Positions 11,855-24,380 of a DNA stretch of 64,000 bases are shown in pieces. This stretch comes from Diogma glabrata (Eukaryota; Arthropoda; Insecta; Diptera; Cylindrotomidae), in assembly GCA_963693315.1 (NCBI GenBank), contig OY856186.1, positions 371,344,850-371,408,849 on the forward strand. Reading direction: 5' to 3'. The notes below the pieces were generated by a model. That model had not been told where the DNA came from, did not search any database, and saw nothing but the letters and a program-made list of their open reading frames with translations. Positions within the stretch are counted from its first letter, which is position 1, and each line of letters opens with the position of its first letter. The position numbers were made by a program, and so were the translations under genes.

Positions 11855-13345
11855 TATTTATCCATCCTGCTGGAAGTTGGCCAATGTCCAGCCTGTCCCA
11901 AAAAAGGAACGAAATGTGATATTTCAAATAACAGACCAATAGCCTTACTCTCAGTCCTGTTTAAAATATACGAGCATTATATTAATTCACACATATCCAA
12001 TTTTTTGGAGGACAACCATTTGATATCATGACAGCCAATACGGTTTTAGAAACAAAAGATCAACAACCGATCTATTGAACTATGTAGCACATCTTTGGAA
12101 TAGCATACTTGAGAAAGGTGGTGAAACGTACGTAATCGCATTAGACATCTCAACAGCATTTGATCGAATCTGGCATGCCAACTTGATCAACAAGCTCGTT
12201 GCGTACGGTTTTCATCCCGCAGTTGTGAAGTTGATTCAAAATTTTCTAGCTAACCGATACATCTCGGTAACTATAGATGGCTTTATTTCTGAGTTCAAAT
12301 TAATTAACGCTGATGTACCCAAGGCTCAGTTTTATCTCCCACTTTATTTTTAATTTATATCAACGAACTGTTGCAAATCACCAATAACCCAATAAATAGT
12401 TTTGCAAATGATAGTACACTGCACAAGTCATTCGTCCCCCTATCTTCAAAGGGTAAAATGCATGAAGAAATAAATCCCGCCTGGAGAGACGCTGCCATAA
12501 ATGTAAACGAGGACCTGAATAAAGTCGCCGATTGGGGTGACAAAAATTTGGTCAATTTTAATTCCACCAAAACACAACTATTGATTGTTTCCAGATCAAA
12601 GACCGAGTTTCCCAATGATATTTCAGTTAATATGTGTAACGACCAAATAGACGAATGTGAAAACATTCGTTTATTGGGAGTCACAATTTTCAATGACTTA
12701 CTCTGGAACGATAATAGCATGGCCATGGCAAAGAGCGCGTCAAGAAAACTCGGCCTCCTCAATAGATGTAAAAACTATTTTTCTCCGTATCAATTACTCC
12801 ACATTTATAAGTCCTATATTCGTCCCTGCATGGAGTATTGTTGTCAACTTTGGGGCGCTGCATCTGTTATTATCTTGGGCCTTTTGGACTCTAATGAAAA
12901 GCGTGCTATACGAATTGTTGGTGATCGAAATTTAACATTAAATCTTGATTCCCTACAACATCAGCGCACTGTTGCTGATCTCGTTGTTTTTTATAAATAT
13001 CGTCACCAGCAGTGCTCGGATGAAATTAGATCTATAATGCCTCAGACATCTTCTTTTCCTTGTTCAACTCTTCAATCTGTTTGTGCAAATAGTCAAACTG
13101 TCGGGATTACTCACTGCCCCAGTAACAAAATGCAAAGGGATTTCTTTGTGCGTACATCGTACAAATGGTATGCTTTGCCTGAATCAATAGTCTCCAGTGC
13201 CTTCAATCCACAAAGATTTAAATAAAGCGTCCACCAACACCTCAAGATGCATGTTGTTGTGGGACCTATAAGGTCTTAAAAGGTATCTACGTGTTGTTGT
13301 GACATATTTTGTAATTCCTACTACACAACACCTTTTACTAAAAAA
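11855..13345 (+). pseudogene. CR1/Jockey-like reverse transcriptase, copy 1
   Basis: Motifs run in RT order across frame changes: KLANVQPVPKK, then NNRPIALLSVL, then QYGFRNKRSTTDLLNYVAHL, then ALDISTAFDRIWHANL (motif A), a damaged VPKAQ (for VPQGS), then NSFANDSTLH (motif C, with DD changed to ND), LGVTI, and IYKSYIRPCMEYCCQLWG in the thumb/C-terminal region. The long frame 12371-13225 holds the second half. The 3' end (about 13255-13345), GTGTTGTTGTGACA.. followed by an A-run, is shared with four other copies in the window. It is 5'-truncated and catalytically dead. Confidence 0.75.
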
Positions 13346-13689
13346 AAAAAATATTGTAAAAATATTTTTGTTTTGAAATAAAAATTTTTCGATATTCGTT
13401 TTCTTAAAGTTAATTAAAAATAATTTAAAATAGTTAAAAAAAATCATTAATCTATTTTTTAAAAAACTATTAATTAAAAAAATTAAAATTAGGGAAACAT
13501 TAAAATGAAGTATCTATTATTGTAATGAATTATTAATAAAACTAATTAATTGGTTTATTGGGTTAAACTATTAAGTCTTATAAAATAATCCTTGACCCCC
13601 CCCCCAATGGAAAATTCTGGCTACGCCACTGACCACAGGTACAACCTTCGCTATTTTAAAATATTCACGAACGCAAATTAACGAGAGAA

Positions 13690-13800
13690 ACCATGATAAC
13701 CGTGATAAAAAAGAAAAGAAAGAGATGGAGAGAAAGGAGAAAAAGGAGAAAAAAAAGAAAAATTGCTGTGGACTAGCGAACTAAAGAAAAATTGCTGTTG
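13690..13800 (+). repeat. Purine-rich AAAGRR tract
   Basis: A run dominated by AAAAGAAAAGAAAGAGATGG-type purines lies just right of the large nested insertion. It is low-complexity sequence with no coding signal. Confidence 0.5.
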
Positions 13801-14159
13801 GATCTACAACAAATTCTTAAAAATAATTTGTTTTATTTATTTATCGTGAAAAAATTGATTTATTTATTTATATATTAAAGAAAAAGTATTAAATATTGAT
13901 TTAAGTTAAACATATTTAGAAAAAAAATTTGCTAGTTATTATTTAGAAGAAGAATTATTTATTTTAATTTTCATAAAAGAATAAGAGATTTCCAAATCTA
14001 ATCCGCCTGGTGACAGAAGAAAAAACAATTATGATGCTGATGATCATTTTTGACCAAAACTAGAATCCCACATTCGTGAGCCCTCTCCACAAATGACATG
14101 TAAGATCTATCTGGATTGATCTCTGATGGCCATATTCTACAAAACAGATCCTTCCACCA

Positions 14160-14543
14160 TTAAAAGAGACAACCGTAGCTGTCAGTGTGTAGTCTGAATG
14201 GCCCAATTCTACTGACCCAGCAGTGGTTTTTCACTAGCTCACTAGCAGGTCGAGTGGTCGGTTCATTACATTCCTTGTGTCCAATTTTTGAACAGTGACC
14301 ACATGTCGACTCAGCTTGTGTGCACTTATTGGATATATGTCTAAACCACTAACACTTGTAACGTAACAGAGAAGGTGTTTGACATACTGGTCCATGGTCC
14401 AAAACCTGAGCTAATGCCATAGGATTAAGACTGATGTAGGTACTAGCATAACACTCTACACTACAATTCCCACTACCATTGGGTTGATATGCTATACGAA
14501 TGGGCGTTGACCAGAAGAGGAGAATTAATTTTTTGTTGCCCAC
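14160..14543 (-). pseudogene. Non-LTR ORF1-like zinc-knuckle fragment
   Basis: The minus frame continues from 14543 through an in-frame TAG at 14349-14351 to TAA at 14160. After the stop it reads WFRHISNKC, then STCGHCSKIGHKECNEP. The spacing fits two CCHC knuckles (C-x2-C-x4-H-x4-C). In the first knuckle one Cys is replaced by Arg (LRYKC) and the stop follows directly. Such paired knuckles end the ORF1/gag proteins of Jockey/CR1-type elements, which bind the element RNA. No linked ORF2 is visible. Confidence 0.5.
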
Positions 14544-14559
14544 TTATATAACGCAATAT

Positions 14560-15925
14560 AAGTATTTCACTCAGGATGGTAACTATATTATATTCTTTTC
14601 ACTTTAACTTTGAGATTTCGATTTACTCAATTCTAATTGAATCTCAAAAAATAATTATACAACCCGAAAGAACAACTAAATGTGTTATTCACTTTTTTGT
14701 CACAAGATCTAAAAATTGTTTACAAACGAACTTCCTTCCAACTTCTATAAATACGATTACTAACGGGCTTGTTCCGCCCCATGCAGCCAGTCCACTTAAT
14801 AATTTATAATGAGGAAAATTTAAATTTTAGAAACTCATCCAACGAATGAATATGAATAAATTCAAAATATAATAATAAAAAAAAAAATCGTGCGTGTACT
14901 TTTGTGAGACATCAAAACAAAAAATTGTTATTACTTCCGGATATTTATGGTAAAATGATTTTTCAGTTTTTCTCTGATAAAACCAGCACATTTATAAAAT
15001 GCAATTAGTTAGGTTGGCACATATATTTGTCTCGTTTATATTATTAATTGTACAAATTGAAAGTGAATACATTTAAAGTTTTACTAAACGATTGGAACGA
15101 TACGTCAGTCATGGAGACTGACCGATTTTCTTCTACGCCAAAACTTATATAAAATAACAAAATCAACGTAGTTAACACATACAACTAAAACAACAAATAA
15201 AACTAACAATAAAAAATAAAATATTTTTATTTTATTAATTTTATATTCATAATTCTAAACAATATAAAACTGGGTCGGTCGGTACCGATTTCGTTACAAA
15301 ACTTTTGTTTAGGTTTAGTTTCATCTACATATTGTATGAAGCTTTAAAGAATTACGTTAATTTTTTATTATTTGTAATTAAATACTTGGATTATAGTTTT
15401 CAAAATTAATAGAGTTTCATGGTCAATGATACATTTATATCTGTTTGACTTTCAAATATATGAATAATTGGATTATGGTAGATGGGATTATATGTCATTA
15501 AATTAAGATTAAATTTTATATCGATATTAAACAAGATCCCAAAATAAAATAGTATTTAAGAGAACTAATATGAACGAAAAAGTTAATTTCATAGTCGATC
15601 CGGACACCGAAAAAAAAATCTCCTATGAAAGATAATTTTGTTGCAACACGTTAAACAGGACAGTAACACATTAAGCACTGCAGGATTTTGTAGACGATGC
15701 TAACATAATCGTTTTAATCGCGACGCTTCAAATCAGACACCATTAATACCAGCATAATACATAATACCTAATACCAGCAAACAAAATATTATAATGGTAA
15801 TTTTGGTAGAAGATTCTTTTCCAGTAAAAACGGATAGAAAAACGAAGTAATTGACACATTAAAAAGAAAACATAAAAACAAGAAAAATTTGCAAACCCTA
15901 ACAACACTGAGGAATGAAGAAAACT
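14560..15925. other. AT-rich interval without recognisable genes
   Basis: Only short frames on both strands. No motif, repeat terminus or RNA gene was seen apart from the Penelope fragment beginning at its right end. Confidence 0.4.
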
Positions 15926-15929
15926 TAGC

Positions 15930-16410
15930 AGGCAAAAATACATAGGCGTAACATATAATAAAACAACATTCAAAATAATGCAAAAAACTTTAAAAAAATA
16001 TGGATATATTGCAGCTTACAAAAACAAAAATAAAATAGAAAATTACCTAAAACCAAAAAAAAAACCAAACCTTAGACACAGGTGTTTATAAAATTACCTG
16101 TGATGACTGTAGTAAATTTTATATAGGTCAAACGAGGCGGTCCTTCACAAAAAGATTTATTGAACAAACCCTTGAAATTAATAAAAGTGATCCAAAATCC
16201 AGATATGCCCAACATTTAAAAATAGAACACAAATATACCAAAATCAACAGAAATTTAACCATATTACATAAAAAAAGAAAAGGACAACATCTAGATAGAT
16301 TGGAAGAAATAGAAATATATAAACATAAAAACAATAACAATATTTTAAATGAAAAAATCAACACTAAAACTAACAAAATATATGACATAATAATAAAATA
16401 TAGCAGTTGA
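15930..16410 (+). pseudogene. Penelope-like element fragment, GIY-YIG domain
   Basis: From 16078 the frame reads TGVYKITCDDCSKFYIGQT and then a FTKRFIEQ helix, ending with TGA at 16408-16410. The G-V-Y...Y-I-G pair with the intervening C-x2-C is the GIY-YIG endonuclease domain of Penelope-like retroelements, which cuts target DNA for insertion. Just upstream, in another frame, YIGVTYNKTTFKIMQK and AAYKNKNKIENYLK match the RT-to-endonuclease linker. A frameshift lies in the A-run near 16055-16066. The RT core is missing, so this is a 5'-truncated copy. Confidence 0.72.
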
Positions 16411-17950
16411 AATAGTATATAAGACAATAATTTAAGCAAAAATTGTAATAATAATTTAAGAACTGAGGATGACGTAAGTCGAAATCGATATTCATTAAAA
16501 TAAAAAATCAAATTCAAATTGTTAATATAAGGGAGGAAGTTTATATTATTACTAATAAAATAAAAAATTAAAAATAAACATATTAAAAAAGTATATTTTT
16601 AAACATTGCATTTCATATTTTATTGGTACCCGTTTCGTAAAATTATGCCATTTTATTATTAACAATACACTTTTTTTAGCAAATATATGTAACAGAAAAT
16701 GCTTTACCATATTAATAGGTTTTTATCCCAAACAATAACTTTATCTAAAGACAAAATCAATAATACAATCTTTAATGATCCAAGATATAATTAACAGTTC
16801 GATAGCCAAAAGTATGATAATCAATTAAACTTCTATACGGTGACCGGTTTCCATTTCCCATTTACAATTGTTTCTCACCACATGATTTCAAAAAATTCAA
16901 GCAAGTTGTGTGATTAGAACAACAAAAATGTTCATAACTTTATTGTTTTGGTTTTTAAATAATATTTAGAGTACAAATGATTGATACCGTATAAAACGTG
17001 CTTGTTTATATAAAAAACATCCAATGACGTAATCAAAACATTTTATCGATCATTTAAACATTGGGCTCACTGACTGACAAGGCCTGGTCGTAACTCTATT
17101 TAAAAGACATGAGAGTTTGAAATGAATGAAGGAAATGAACTGCCCTCTGAATGATAGGATTATTATGTTCGAAATCGACAGTTCGAACGAGAAAGTATCT
17201 CCTATTCGAACGTCTTGAAATACAAGGTAAGACATATTTCAGATGTTTACAGCAAGTGAGGAATAGGGACTGTTAAAGACTATACCGCACTAGTACAAGC
17301 TAAAAGTTGAGGACTGAGGTTAATCCTCCAATCAGTAAAATGTTCTAGACTAACAATTACCACTTTAAAAGAACAGAGAAAGGCCATTGGGAAAAGCAAA
17401 GAGTTATCCAAATTAGAAATCGAAGTCCGGATGTTTTCAACAGAGCTAAACATTCTGGAGCCTGGGATGAGTATACAAAAAAGTATTCAAACCCTTCAAG
17501 TAGCTTTAGAACCCTAAGGGCGTCTAGGCGGATGTGGCTAGATTTGACAAAAATAATAATTATGACTGCATATATTAACTCACCAATCACCAAGAGTGAA
17601 TGGACAAGTCACATTCTTTCTACAAAGGAAACAGAAAAGCTTTACGGTACCTCATGGGTATTTGCAGAAGTAGTCTGGCACTTGAGTATATTTAAAAACC
17701 GTAAAGAATTGTTATTGTTGTATTCATCTCAACAATGTGCTAGAAAAATGCCATCCAGCCGCACTCTTACGGCCCAAACAGTTTGACATAATCCATATGA
17801 GACGCGATTGAAACGCCGATCGAAAACGATATACTATGAAATTTGGTGAGATCACCTTTGCAAGAAAATCAACTAGCGTATAGAACGAACGAATGAACGG
17901 AAATCGCTCTGTTCAAGTTGACAAGAGATTTGCGGGAAACAGTAGACAAT
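16411..17950. other. AT-rich interval without recognisable genes
   Basis: Short frames only, none with a recognisable motif. The first 100 bp may be the 3' untranslated part of the Penelope fragment. Confidence 0.35.
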
Positions 17951-17954
17951 CTTT

Positions 17955-19355
17955 AACAACACCTTGGGTGTTACGAAGAAGTTGTATCTGAAATAACCCC
18001 ACCCCCATTTACCTACTCGATATTGTCGATATGATTTCTTATCGATTTCTTTCAACATGATATGCAATCAATTCAATGGTTGTTTCTTTTTCATTTCTTT
18101 CCTCGCGCTTTTTTCGTTTTTTTACATATATACTGGTAAAAATATATTAGTCAAGCGGTTTCGTGAATAATCTCAAATACTTTAAGTCGTTTATTTTTAA
18201 TATTTTTTGGTTTAAAAATTCCAACCGAGCGTTGCGAGTTTCATGATTTTTTTTTTGTAAAATGTCATTTAGCTTAATATAATTAAATAATTGTAGTTAA
18301 AGTTAAAGGTCAATTTAAAAAAAATATAGCTTAATTAAAAGAAATTGTATGTTACTGAAATTTACATATTTTTTTTTAATTTCAATTTTTTAGTAACTAA
18401 ATTTTAAAAAAATTAATTATAAAAAAATTGTTTGCAATTGTGATGCCGAACAATCAAATTTATAGCGAAATTAAATGTTTAGTAGGTTTTTTTTGTCAAA
18501 TCAAACAAACAAGGTCGCGAGTGAAGTTTGCTGGGTTTTTATAACATTGTCGTTTGGTTCACTCCGTTTAGTATTACATTGGTGGCGACATTGGTTTTTA
18601 TAAAGCTGAAAAAGTATTAGTAAGAAAACATTTTGATGGAAAACATTCTGCTCATTATGTTAAGGAGATTATAAATCAAGAAGTTGAAAATCATGTGCTT
18701 TTCGGCAGGTGAAAAGGATAAAAATGGCTGAACTCTAGCATCAACGAGTTAATACTGTTAATACTGAATTCCATCGTCATAAAAACGATATTTTTTTATA
18801 AAAACCAACTGTTCATTTGGTTACAAGTATTGGATTTATAAAAATATTCAACAATCTGTTATTTTTTTTATACCGCTATTAACAACCGCTAACATCAACA
18901 ATGACATTGTTGCCACGATTAATTTATATTATTGATATTGTTTATTATGTTATTGATATTGTTCAACTATCGCCAATGGCGCAACTATTGTCTTATATTG
19001 AATAATTATTTATGATCCACTATCGTCTGTACATTGGCGCAACTATTGTAATTTTAAGTACTATAATAGGTTACTTAGTATGATTGGGTGAGCGAAATAT
19101 TTTAATTTTTGGTTTAACATGTAATTAATATATAGACGGTCTTGGTTCCTCTGTCTTTAGGGATCGTCGGAGTCTATGGTTCTTGCTTATACAAATCCGT
19201 TCTCTGGTTAATCTTGTTTGCGTACAATTCGGTATTTTTACTATGTTGGAGAAATACATTCTCGAATCCGCAAAATAGAGGTTAGTCGGAATTAAACCTC
19301 ACAAGGCATGCAGTTCCCCTAATGTTTTTGGTAGCGATTGCACTATCAGGATCAT
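17955..19355 (+). repeat. LTR-retrotransposon-derived repeat, copy B
   Basis: This is the collinear partner of 186-1290 (see that entry). The best preserved blocks are TCAATTCAATGGTTGTTTC near 18068, TATTACATTGGTGGCGACATT near 18571, and GATTGCACTATCAGGATCA near 19335. The TTGGTGGCGAC string is a plausible primer-binding site next to an LTR end. Confidence 0.5.
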
Positions 19356-19359
19356 TACA

Positions 19360-20760
19360 TGGGTGCACGGATGCGCTTTGTAAAAATATCCAGACCAGAC
19401 CCTAATCTGGTAGACACACGGTACACACATGTGGGACTGAAACTAAATCTGAGTTAAATTAAGATGATGTCGTTTGTCAAAGGGAAGCAGTGAGTACACT
19501 ACGTTATATTTGAGTAATCATATCTTTCAATGGTTAAACAATTGTTTTAAAATCAAGTTAGATATTGGAGCAGGGATATTTGAACCACAACCATACATTC
19601 AGAACAATTGGGAATCTATACCATCGTCCGCCAGACTGAAGTCGAGATATTAGGATGATTGCCAACTTGTTGACTAGTTAAGCTGTCGTTAAGATTAGGA
19701 TACATTTAGGATACCAGCTAGGAACGATGCACACCTCTTGTCGACCCAGAACATGCCACTAGGTCAGGTGGGGTACACTATATTTTTTGGTCGCAGTAAT
19801 CTTATATCGTCACTGTTATGCCATGGGTATATAGATGAATGACATGGCATGACTATTGCTAAAACTTTATAAAAAAATACTTGAAATAATACTAACAACA
19901 AAAAACAAAGCCATGTTAAAGTTTTTTATTTTTATAAAAATTAGGTTAGCTCTTGTAAAATATACAAAAAAAAAGAAATAAGATGATGACAAAGTGTCTT
20001 GTTCAATATTTTACTTTGAAAAAGAATTAATTTTTGTATATTGAAAAAGATTAAGAACATAATACAGAGAAGCAAATATCATTGGATTAACTTCACTTGC
20101 GTTCAAAAAAAAAATTTGTTTGTCATTTGCCTTTGTGGTACAATGACTACAGAAATGGAATTTTAAATTTCACCTACGTATAGTAATCAAATATTTTCAC
20201 AGCTTGAGGTGAGAGAATCGTCTTTTTTTTTTAATTATTTGCAAATCCATCGAATATTGTTTTTTTCTTGTACTTACTACTTGCTTCCGTTAATTTTGAA
20301 TCAAATTGAAATAAAAGTTTTTGCTTATTCTAAATTCTAATCAATTTTTCGATATGGTTTTATTTATTTTTTTATATAATATAATTTTGAAATTGATTTG
20401 ATTTTTAAATCATTTTTTGTATTATAACGGTTATGTGTAATATTTCTAAATTAAGTTTTTGTTGTTGTTTAATTTAAAAATTGTAGATATGGTTAATGTT
20501 CTATTATTGATTAAGATTAAATTTAAAATTCGTTGTTTTTTTTTTTTTGTGTATCCAAGCTAAACTGATTTCCGGATTAATACACGGTTATTGTGTTTTT
20601 TATTACAAAATTATGGTTTATCGTTAACTTTAAAGGTTTCCCCTATTTTGTATTGGTGCTAGTTGAGTCTGGAGGTTATCATTCAAAGATTTCTTTGGAT
20701 TTGGATTTAAAGATTTAACATTTGACGTTTTATAGAATTTTAAAAACTTAGGATTTCTCA
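19360..20760. other. AT-rich interval without recognisable genes
   Basis: Extremely AT-rich, with long T-runs from 19980 to 20560. No coding motif, RNA gene or repeat terminus was seen. Confidence 0.4.
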
Positions 20761-20762
20761 TA

Positions 20763-20817
20763 GTGACCAGCAGATGTCTCTAACTATATAGATGGTTGGA
20801 GACATCTACTGGTTCAC
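20763..20817. repeat. 55-nt hairpin
   Basis: GTGACCAGCAGATGTCTC pairs with GAGACATCTACTGGTTCAC across an 18-nt loop, with one mismatch and a one-base bulge in the stem. Isolated in AT-rich DNA, it could be the core of a small foldback element or a transcribed hairpin. Confidence 0.5.
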
Positions 20818-21479
20818 AATGTTGGAATGTCATAGACATATTCTAATGATAAATATTGTGAGTTCTAAGTCATAGTCTTACATCTATATTGTCGTAACAT
20901 TATTAAGCCGCTGGTTTATGCAATGTTTTGTCTTGTTAATCGTTTTGATCACCAATACAACTGGAGAAGCTCAACGTCGCTCGCGGTTCTTCATAACTTT
21001 TTGTTGAATTATTCCGTTGTTTAATATTTCCTTTCACCTCTTGTTAGGGACGTCTTTTCAACATTTAAGCAGCGACACGTTAACAAGAAATTTGAACCTA
21101 TATCTGCTGGAAGAATAGAATGTTTTGCAACAATTTTCGTTGATGGAGGCAGAAGCAATAGGGAAGTAGGTATTTATGCCCAGATTCTTGTACTGTTAAC
21201 AGCCTTTAATTCTCTAGTATCAAGATAAAAGCCGAGGCATTAGGTGTCGACCATTTCTATGGATGGACAAAATTGTTAAATTTATTATTTGTCATCGGAA
21301 AGTTTTTAGATAATTCTCCTCATGAGAAAAAAACTTACTTTCTCCTCACAGCTCGGTAGTTGGAAAGAACACTCAATACGTTAGTATTACCGCTATGAGG
21401 TTAATTCCATTTTGCATAGTCTCTGTCATCTTTTTAGTCTTGGCAAAGCTGAACCAGATTACCTAGATTTTATGAAAAT

Positions 21480-22045
21480 GACTTGATAGCATTGTGTCAT
21501 CGTGTTCTAAGGAACTTCATGGGATAAAATAAGTTTGTCCGAGTGTTTCTTCTGCAAAGAGGGCAGGCAAATGTTTATTTCAACAATATTTTATTACACG
21601 TAAAATTTGATCACTAAATGCAGAATTCTCCAAATCCAATACCAATAGGTTTAATATATGTGCTGCTGCTGAACATCAATTTTTTTTTAAGTTGTCAAAC
21701 TCTACGTATCTTCTCATTTTAGCAACGTTACAAGTATTATCTGCAATTATGCTTCGTACTGAACTCCAAATGTTTTAGTGGTGTTCGAGATTGATTCCAA
21801 GGCATTTTCTCTCAGGTATTCTGATGTATTATTTTTATCAGATGCATCAACAGTATCAATAAGTGCAAATTCACCGGACTGAGTTACAAAATACGTACAT
21901 ATTATTGGTTCGTTTGGAAAGGTTATTCCATTCCATCTAAAGAATACAATTTCTCCATCATATTTATTTTAACATTCAATCATTGTTTCGGAATAAATTT
22001 TCAAAATAGGTCCTCCAATCTAGCATCTACTCGAAGAGACATAAC
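21480..22045 (-). pseudogene. hAT transposase pseudogene
   Basis: Reading the minus strand from about 22040: DGEIVFFRWNGITFPNEP, then IICTYFVTQSGEFALIDT, DKNNTSEYLRENALESIS, then in a shifted frame SIIADNTCNVAKMRRY, and finally AAAHILNLLVLDLE. This is the RNase H-fold region of a hAT transposase subgroup, including the D in the TDNAANV-type box (here ADNTCNV). At least two stops and one frameshift break it. It lies left of a terminus shared with the 6278-8317 element and probably belongs to a copy of the same family. Confidence 0.6.
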
Positions 22046-22395
22046 CGTTTGGTTTTTTATTACAACAATAAACAACAAACCAACGATATACTATTAACAA
22101 CTCAACACAATACCCATATAAATTTTAAATCGACAAACTCCCGATGACTTAAACATTCATTCGATTTTGTTTCCAAAATAAGCCAAAACAAATTCGGAGG
22201 ATTACATGAATTTGTTGCGTTGTTCCATGATAGGTATACGTTTGGCGCGCAGAGTGTTGCCACTGTTAACAGAAAATTCAACTTAAGATAGGAATACGGT
22301 GCTATGGACCGTAGAGTCTGCGTGCCAGGACAAGTTCTGCCTCGTGCAACCTGTCCAACCCTTTCTAATCTAATCTATGGATAGGAACAGTTAAG

Positions 22396-22508
22396 CATTA
22401 ATTTTTTTATAAATATCATGATATATACCAGGGCATAAATATCGTGATATATATCAATGATATATACCGGATATACATATGTCATTGATATATATCATGC
22501 CAACTTTA
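22396..22508. mobile_element. hAT right terminus, second copy
   Basis: It matches 8206-8317 closely: TATAAATATCATGATATATA, the CAGGG(A/C)ATAAATATCGTGAT block, and the end ATATATCATGCCAACTTT in place of ATATATCATGCCAACCTTG. No matching left end or TSD was found nearby. Confidence 0.65.
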
Positions 22509-22649
22509 CTGAAAACATTTCATTTATCTCTATTTTTGACCGAAACATTATATAAATAGATGCCTAATCCAGACCGAAACACTTTCTTTAAATTCTGAAT
22601 TTGGACCGAAACATTTTTCATAAATTTCTCTATCAGCTAAATTTCACTA

Positions 22650-22905
22650 AAAGCCAACTCCCGCGCTGTCATACTGGCAGATCGCAGAAAGACATCTTTG
22701 TCCGAACTGTATACAAATTAAATGGTTTGCCGGAATCAATAGTCTCAGGTGGCTTCAATCCGCAGAGGTTTAAAAAAAGCGTTCATCAACACCTTAGAAC
22801 GCAAGTTTTTGTGGGACCTAGGTCTCGACCCAGGCCTTAAAAGGTACTTATGTGTTGTTGTCACACATTTCTAAACCCTATTACACAACACTTTTTATTT
22901 TAAAA
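22650..22905 (+). pseudogene. CR1/Jockey-like element 3' fragment
   Basis: The last about 60 codons correspond to the end of the 47947-49032 frame: LPRCHTGRSQKDIFVRTVYK, LNGLPESIVSGGFNPQRFK and VHQHLRTQVFVGPRSRP. The same 3' tail follows (TGTGTTGTTGTCACAC.. then A-rich). It is 5'-truncated, as usual for target-primed insertions. Confidence 0.7.
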
Positions 22906-23084
22906 AAAACAGCTTCACCTGCTAAACCCCAGCTCACTAAGAATTCCAAACGAACTCGTCAACTTAATTGCCCACCAGCAACTGACAAAAAATATCTTGC
23001 CCATTACAGAACAGGACGAAAGCAAGAAGTCTGGTTGACTACATTCGTCGTCACTCAATCATAAAAAAATTAAGAAACGAAATT

Positions 23085-23150
23085 GGAGCCGGACTCAAAC
23101 GCAAACCCGGAGATATACTGTCAGGCTCTACCGACTGAACTAGCCGGGCC
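23085..23150 (-). repeat. tRNA-Lys-like sequence, probable SINE head
   Basis: The minus strand reads GGCCCGGCTAGTTCAGTCGG then TAGAGCCTGA, matching the acceptor, D-arm and A-box layout of tRNA-Lys. A degenerate B-box region (GTTTGAGTCCG) and GGCTCC follow. The anticodon arm and B box are off consensus, so this is more likely a tRNA-derived SINE or pseudo-tRNA than a working tRNA gene. Confidence 0.5.
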
Positions 23151-23839
23151 AGACAAATAAAAATTTACCATAAGTAAAAAAACAATAAAAAGAAAATAAA
23201 ACAAAATAATGACAAACAAAAAAAATATAAGGAGCAAAACAAGTATAACCAAAAACAAATTTAAAAAAAAAATAGCGGAGGAAACAAGAAAAAGCCATTG
23301 GGACAGTGGCAGCAGAATAATTGAGTTGATTCAAAAAAAAAAAACAAATTCAAAAGTAAACGCAATAGAGAACGTCAGTCACAGCGGCCCAAACGACAGG
23401 CGATTCATTTCCCTGTTATCGTCCACTGGTCTGCGATCTTCCTACTAAATGAGCGTAACACTTGGTGTTCAATGACAATGAGGTTACAATCCTCGTCGCC
23501 AAGTGATTTTATTTTGTTAAACCAATTTCTTTGAATTACAATACCCTTTCTTATTTTATTTAATAAAAGCAGACTATAGAACACGGTTTACTATAGCTAT
23601 GTCATTTACCCTTACAGAAGTGAACCCAATTTTATCAGAACCGACAAGTCCGTTGTGTAAACTTTTATTTTCAGGGAACAGGCTGGCAAGTATTTATAGC
23701 GAAAGCATAGATAACAGCTAACACTCGGATATGGTGCTTGTGTAATAAAGTGCCGTACTGAGAGGGAAATCCCGAATTGGTTGGGATTCCTACAAGGCAC
23801 TCTTTCACAAAAAAAAAAATAAAATCAGAAAAAGAATAT

Positions 23840-24110
23840 CCGACCCGAAATCCAAAACAAAAATTTATGTGAACGGGAAAAGGAACCAGAATACCGAGAC
23901 CGAGTGGTAAGGTTTGCAGCTGAGGTATAGCGGTATAGAATGGACAGTATCGCTCTGCAAAAAACAAGACAGAAATGAACAACAAGAACGGGATAGAGAC
24001 AGCTTTTACTGTAGTGACTTTAGCAATGTTTCTCTCATTGCCACTTATGCACCCACTAAAACTAAAAAATCGACGAGAAGGAAAAACGAGACATTCAACA
24101 ATTTATCAAA
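23840..24110 (+). pseudogene. RTE endonuclease fragment, copy 4
   Basis: The DNA is collinear with 44600-45010 of the longest RTE copy: ATCCGACCCGAAATCC.., GTATAGAATGGACAGTATCG with CTCTGCAA, and NVSLIATYAPTKT corresponding to NISLIAVHAPTEA. It has internal deletions and no open frame, covering only the start of the APE endonuclease. Confidence 0.6.
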
Positions 24111-24380
24111 TTGAAAAGTTATAACATCTGGTTATTTTAGAAGCATTAGAGGATACGGCAGCTATGCTCATACTCAACAAGTGAACACAAAACTTTAAAA
24201 CAGGAATAACGCACTGAAACTTGAAAGCTCTAGCGGGTAGTTCGTGGGGTAAAGATAAAATAAAAACACAATAATAACAGCATATTCTGCTGCTCCCGCA
24301 TGGAGGGACCTGCTAACAGCTCCCGCATGGAGGGATCAGTTTTTATTGTTTTGAAATTTTTTTTATTTTTGATCTACGGG

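Larger units (their letters stand above)
4136..13631. mobile_element. 9.5 kb hAT-type insertion, heavily nested
   Basis: The left end starts CAGTGGCGTAGC and the right end is its reverse complement, GCTACGCCACTG, giving a perfect 12-bp terminal inverted repeat. The flanking 8 bp, ACCACAGG, are identical at 4128-4135 and 13632-13639. An 8-bp TSD with a CAGNG-type end is the hAT signature. No transposase belonging to this outer element was found. Its interior is filled by later insertions, among them the 5.2 kb tyrosine-recombinase element and a CR1/Jockey-like RT. The original element may have been a short non-autonomous one that grew by nesting. Confidence 0.72.

Noticed and set aside
12355..12762. 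135-codon minus-strand frame
   Set aside because: It is a shadow of the RT frame on the plus strand. The same shadow recurs at 48009-48353.
4757..13631. Alternative pairing of the second CAGTGGCGTAGC end with the right terminus
   Set aside because: The 8 bp before 4757 do not match those after 13631, whereas those before 4136 match exactly.
23085..23150. Functional tRNA-Lys gene
   Set aside because: The anticodon arm and B box depart from consensus and no clear terminator follows. A SINE or pseudo-tRNA is more likely.
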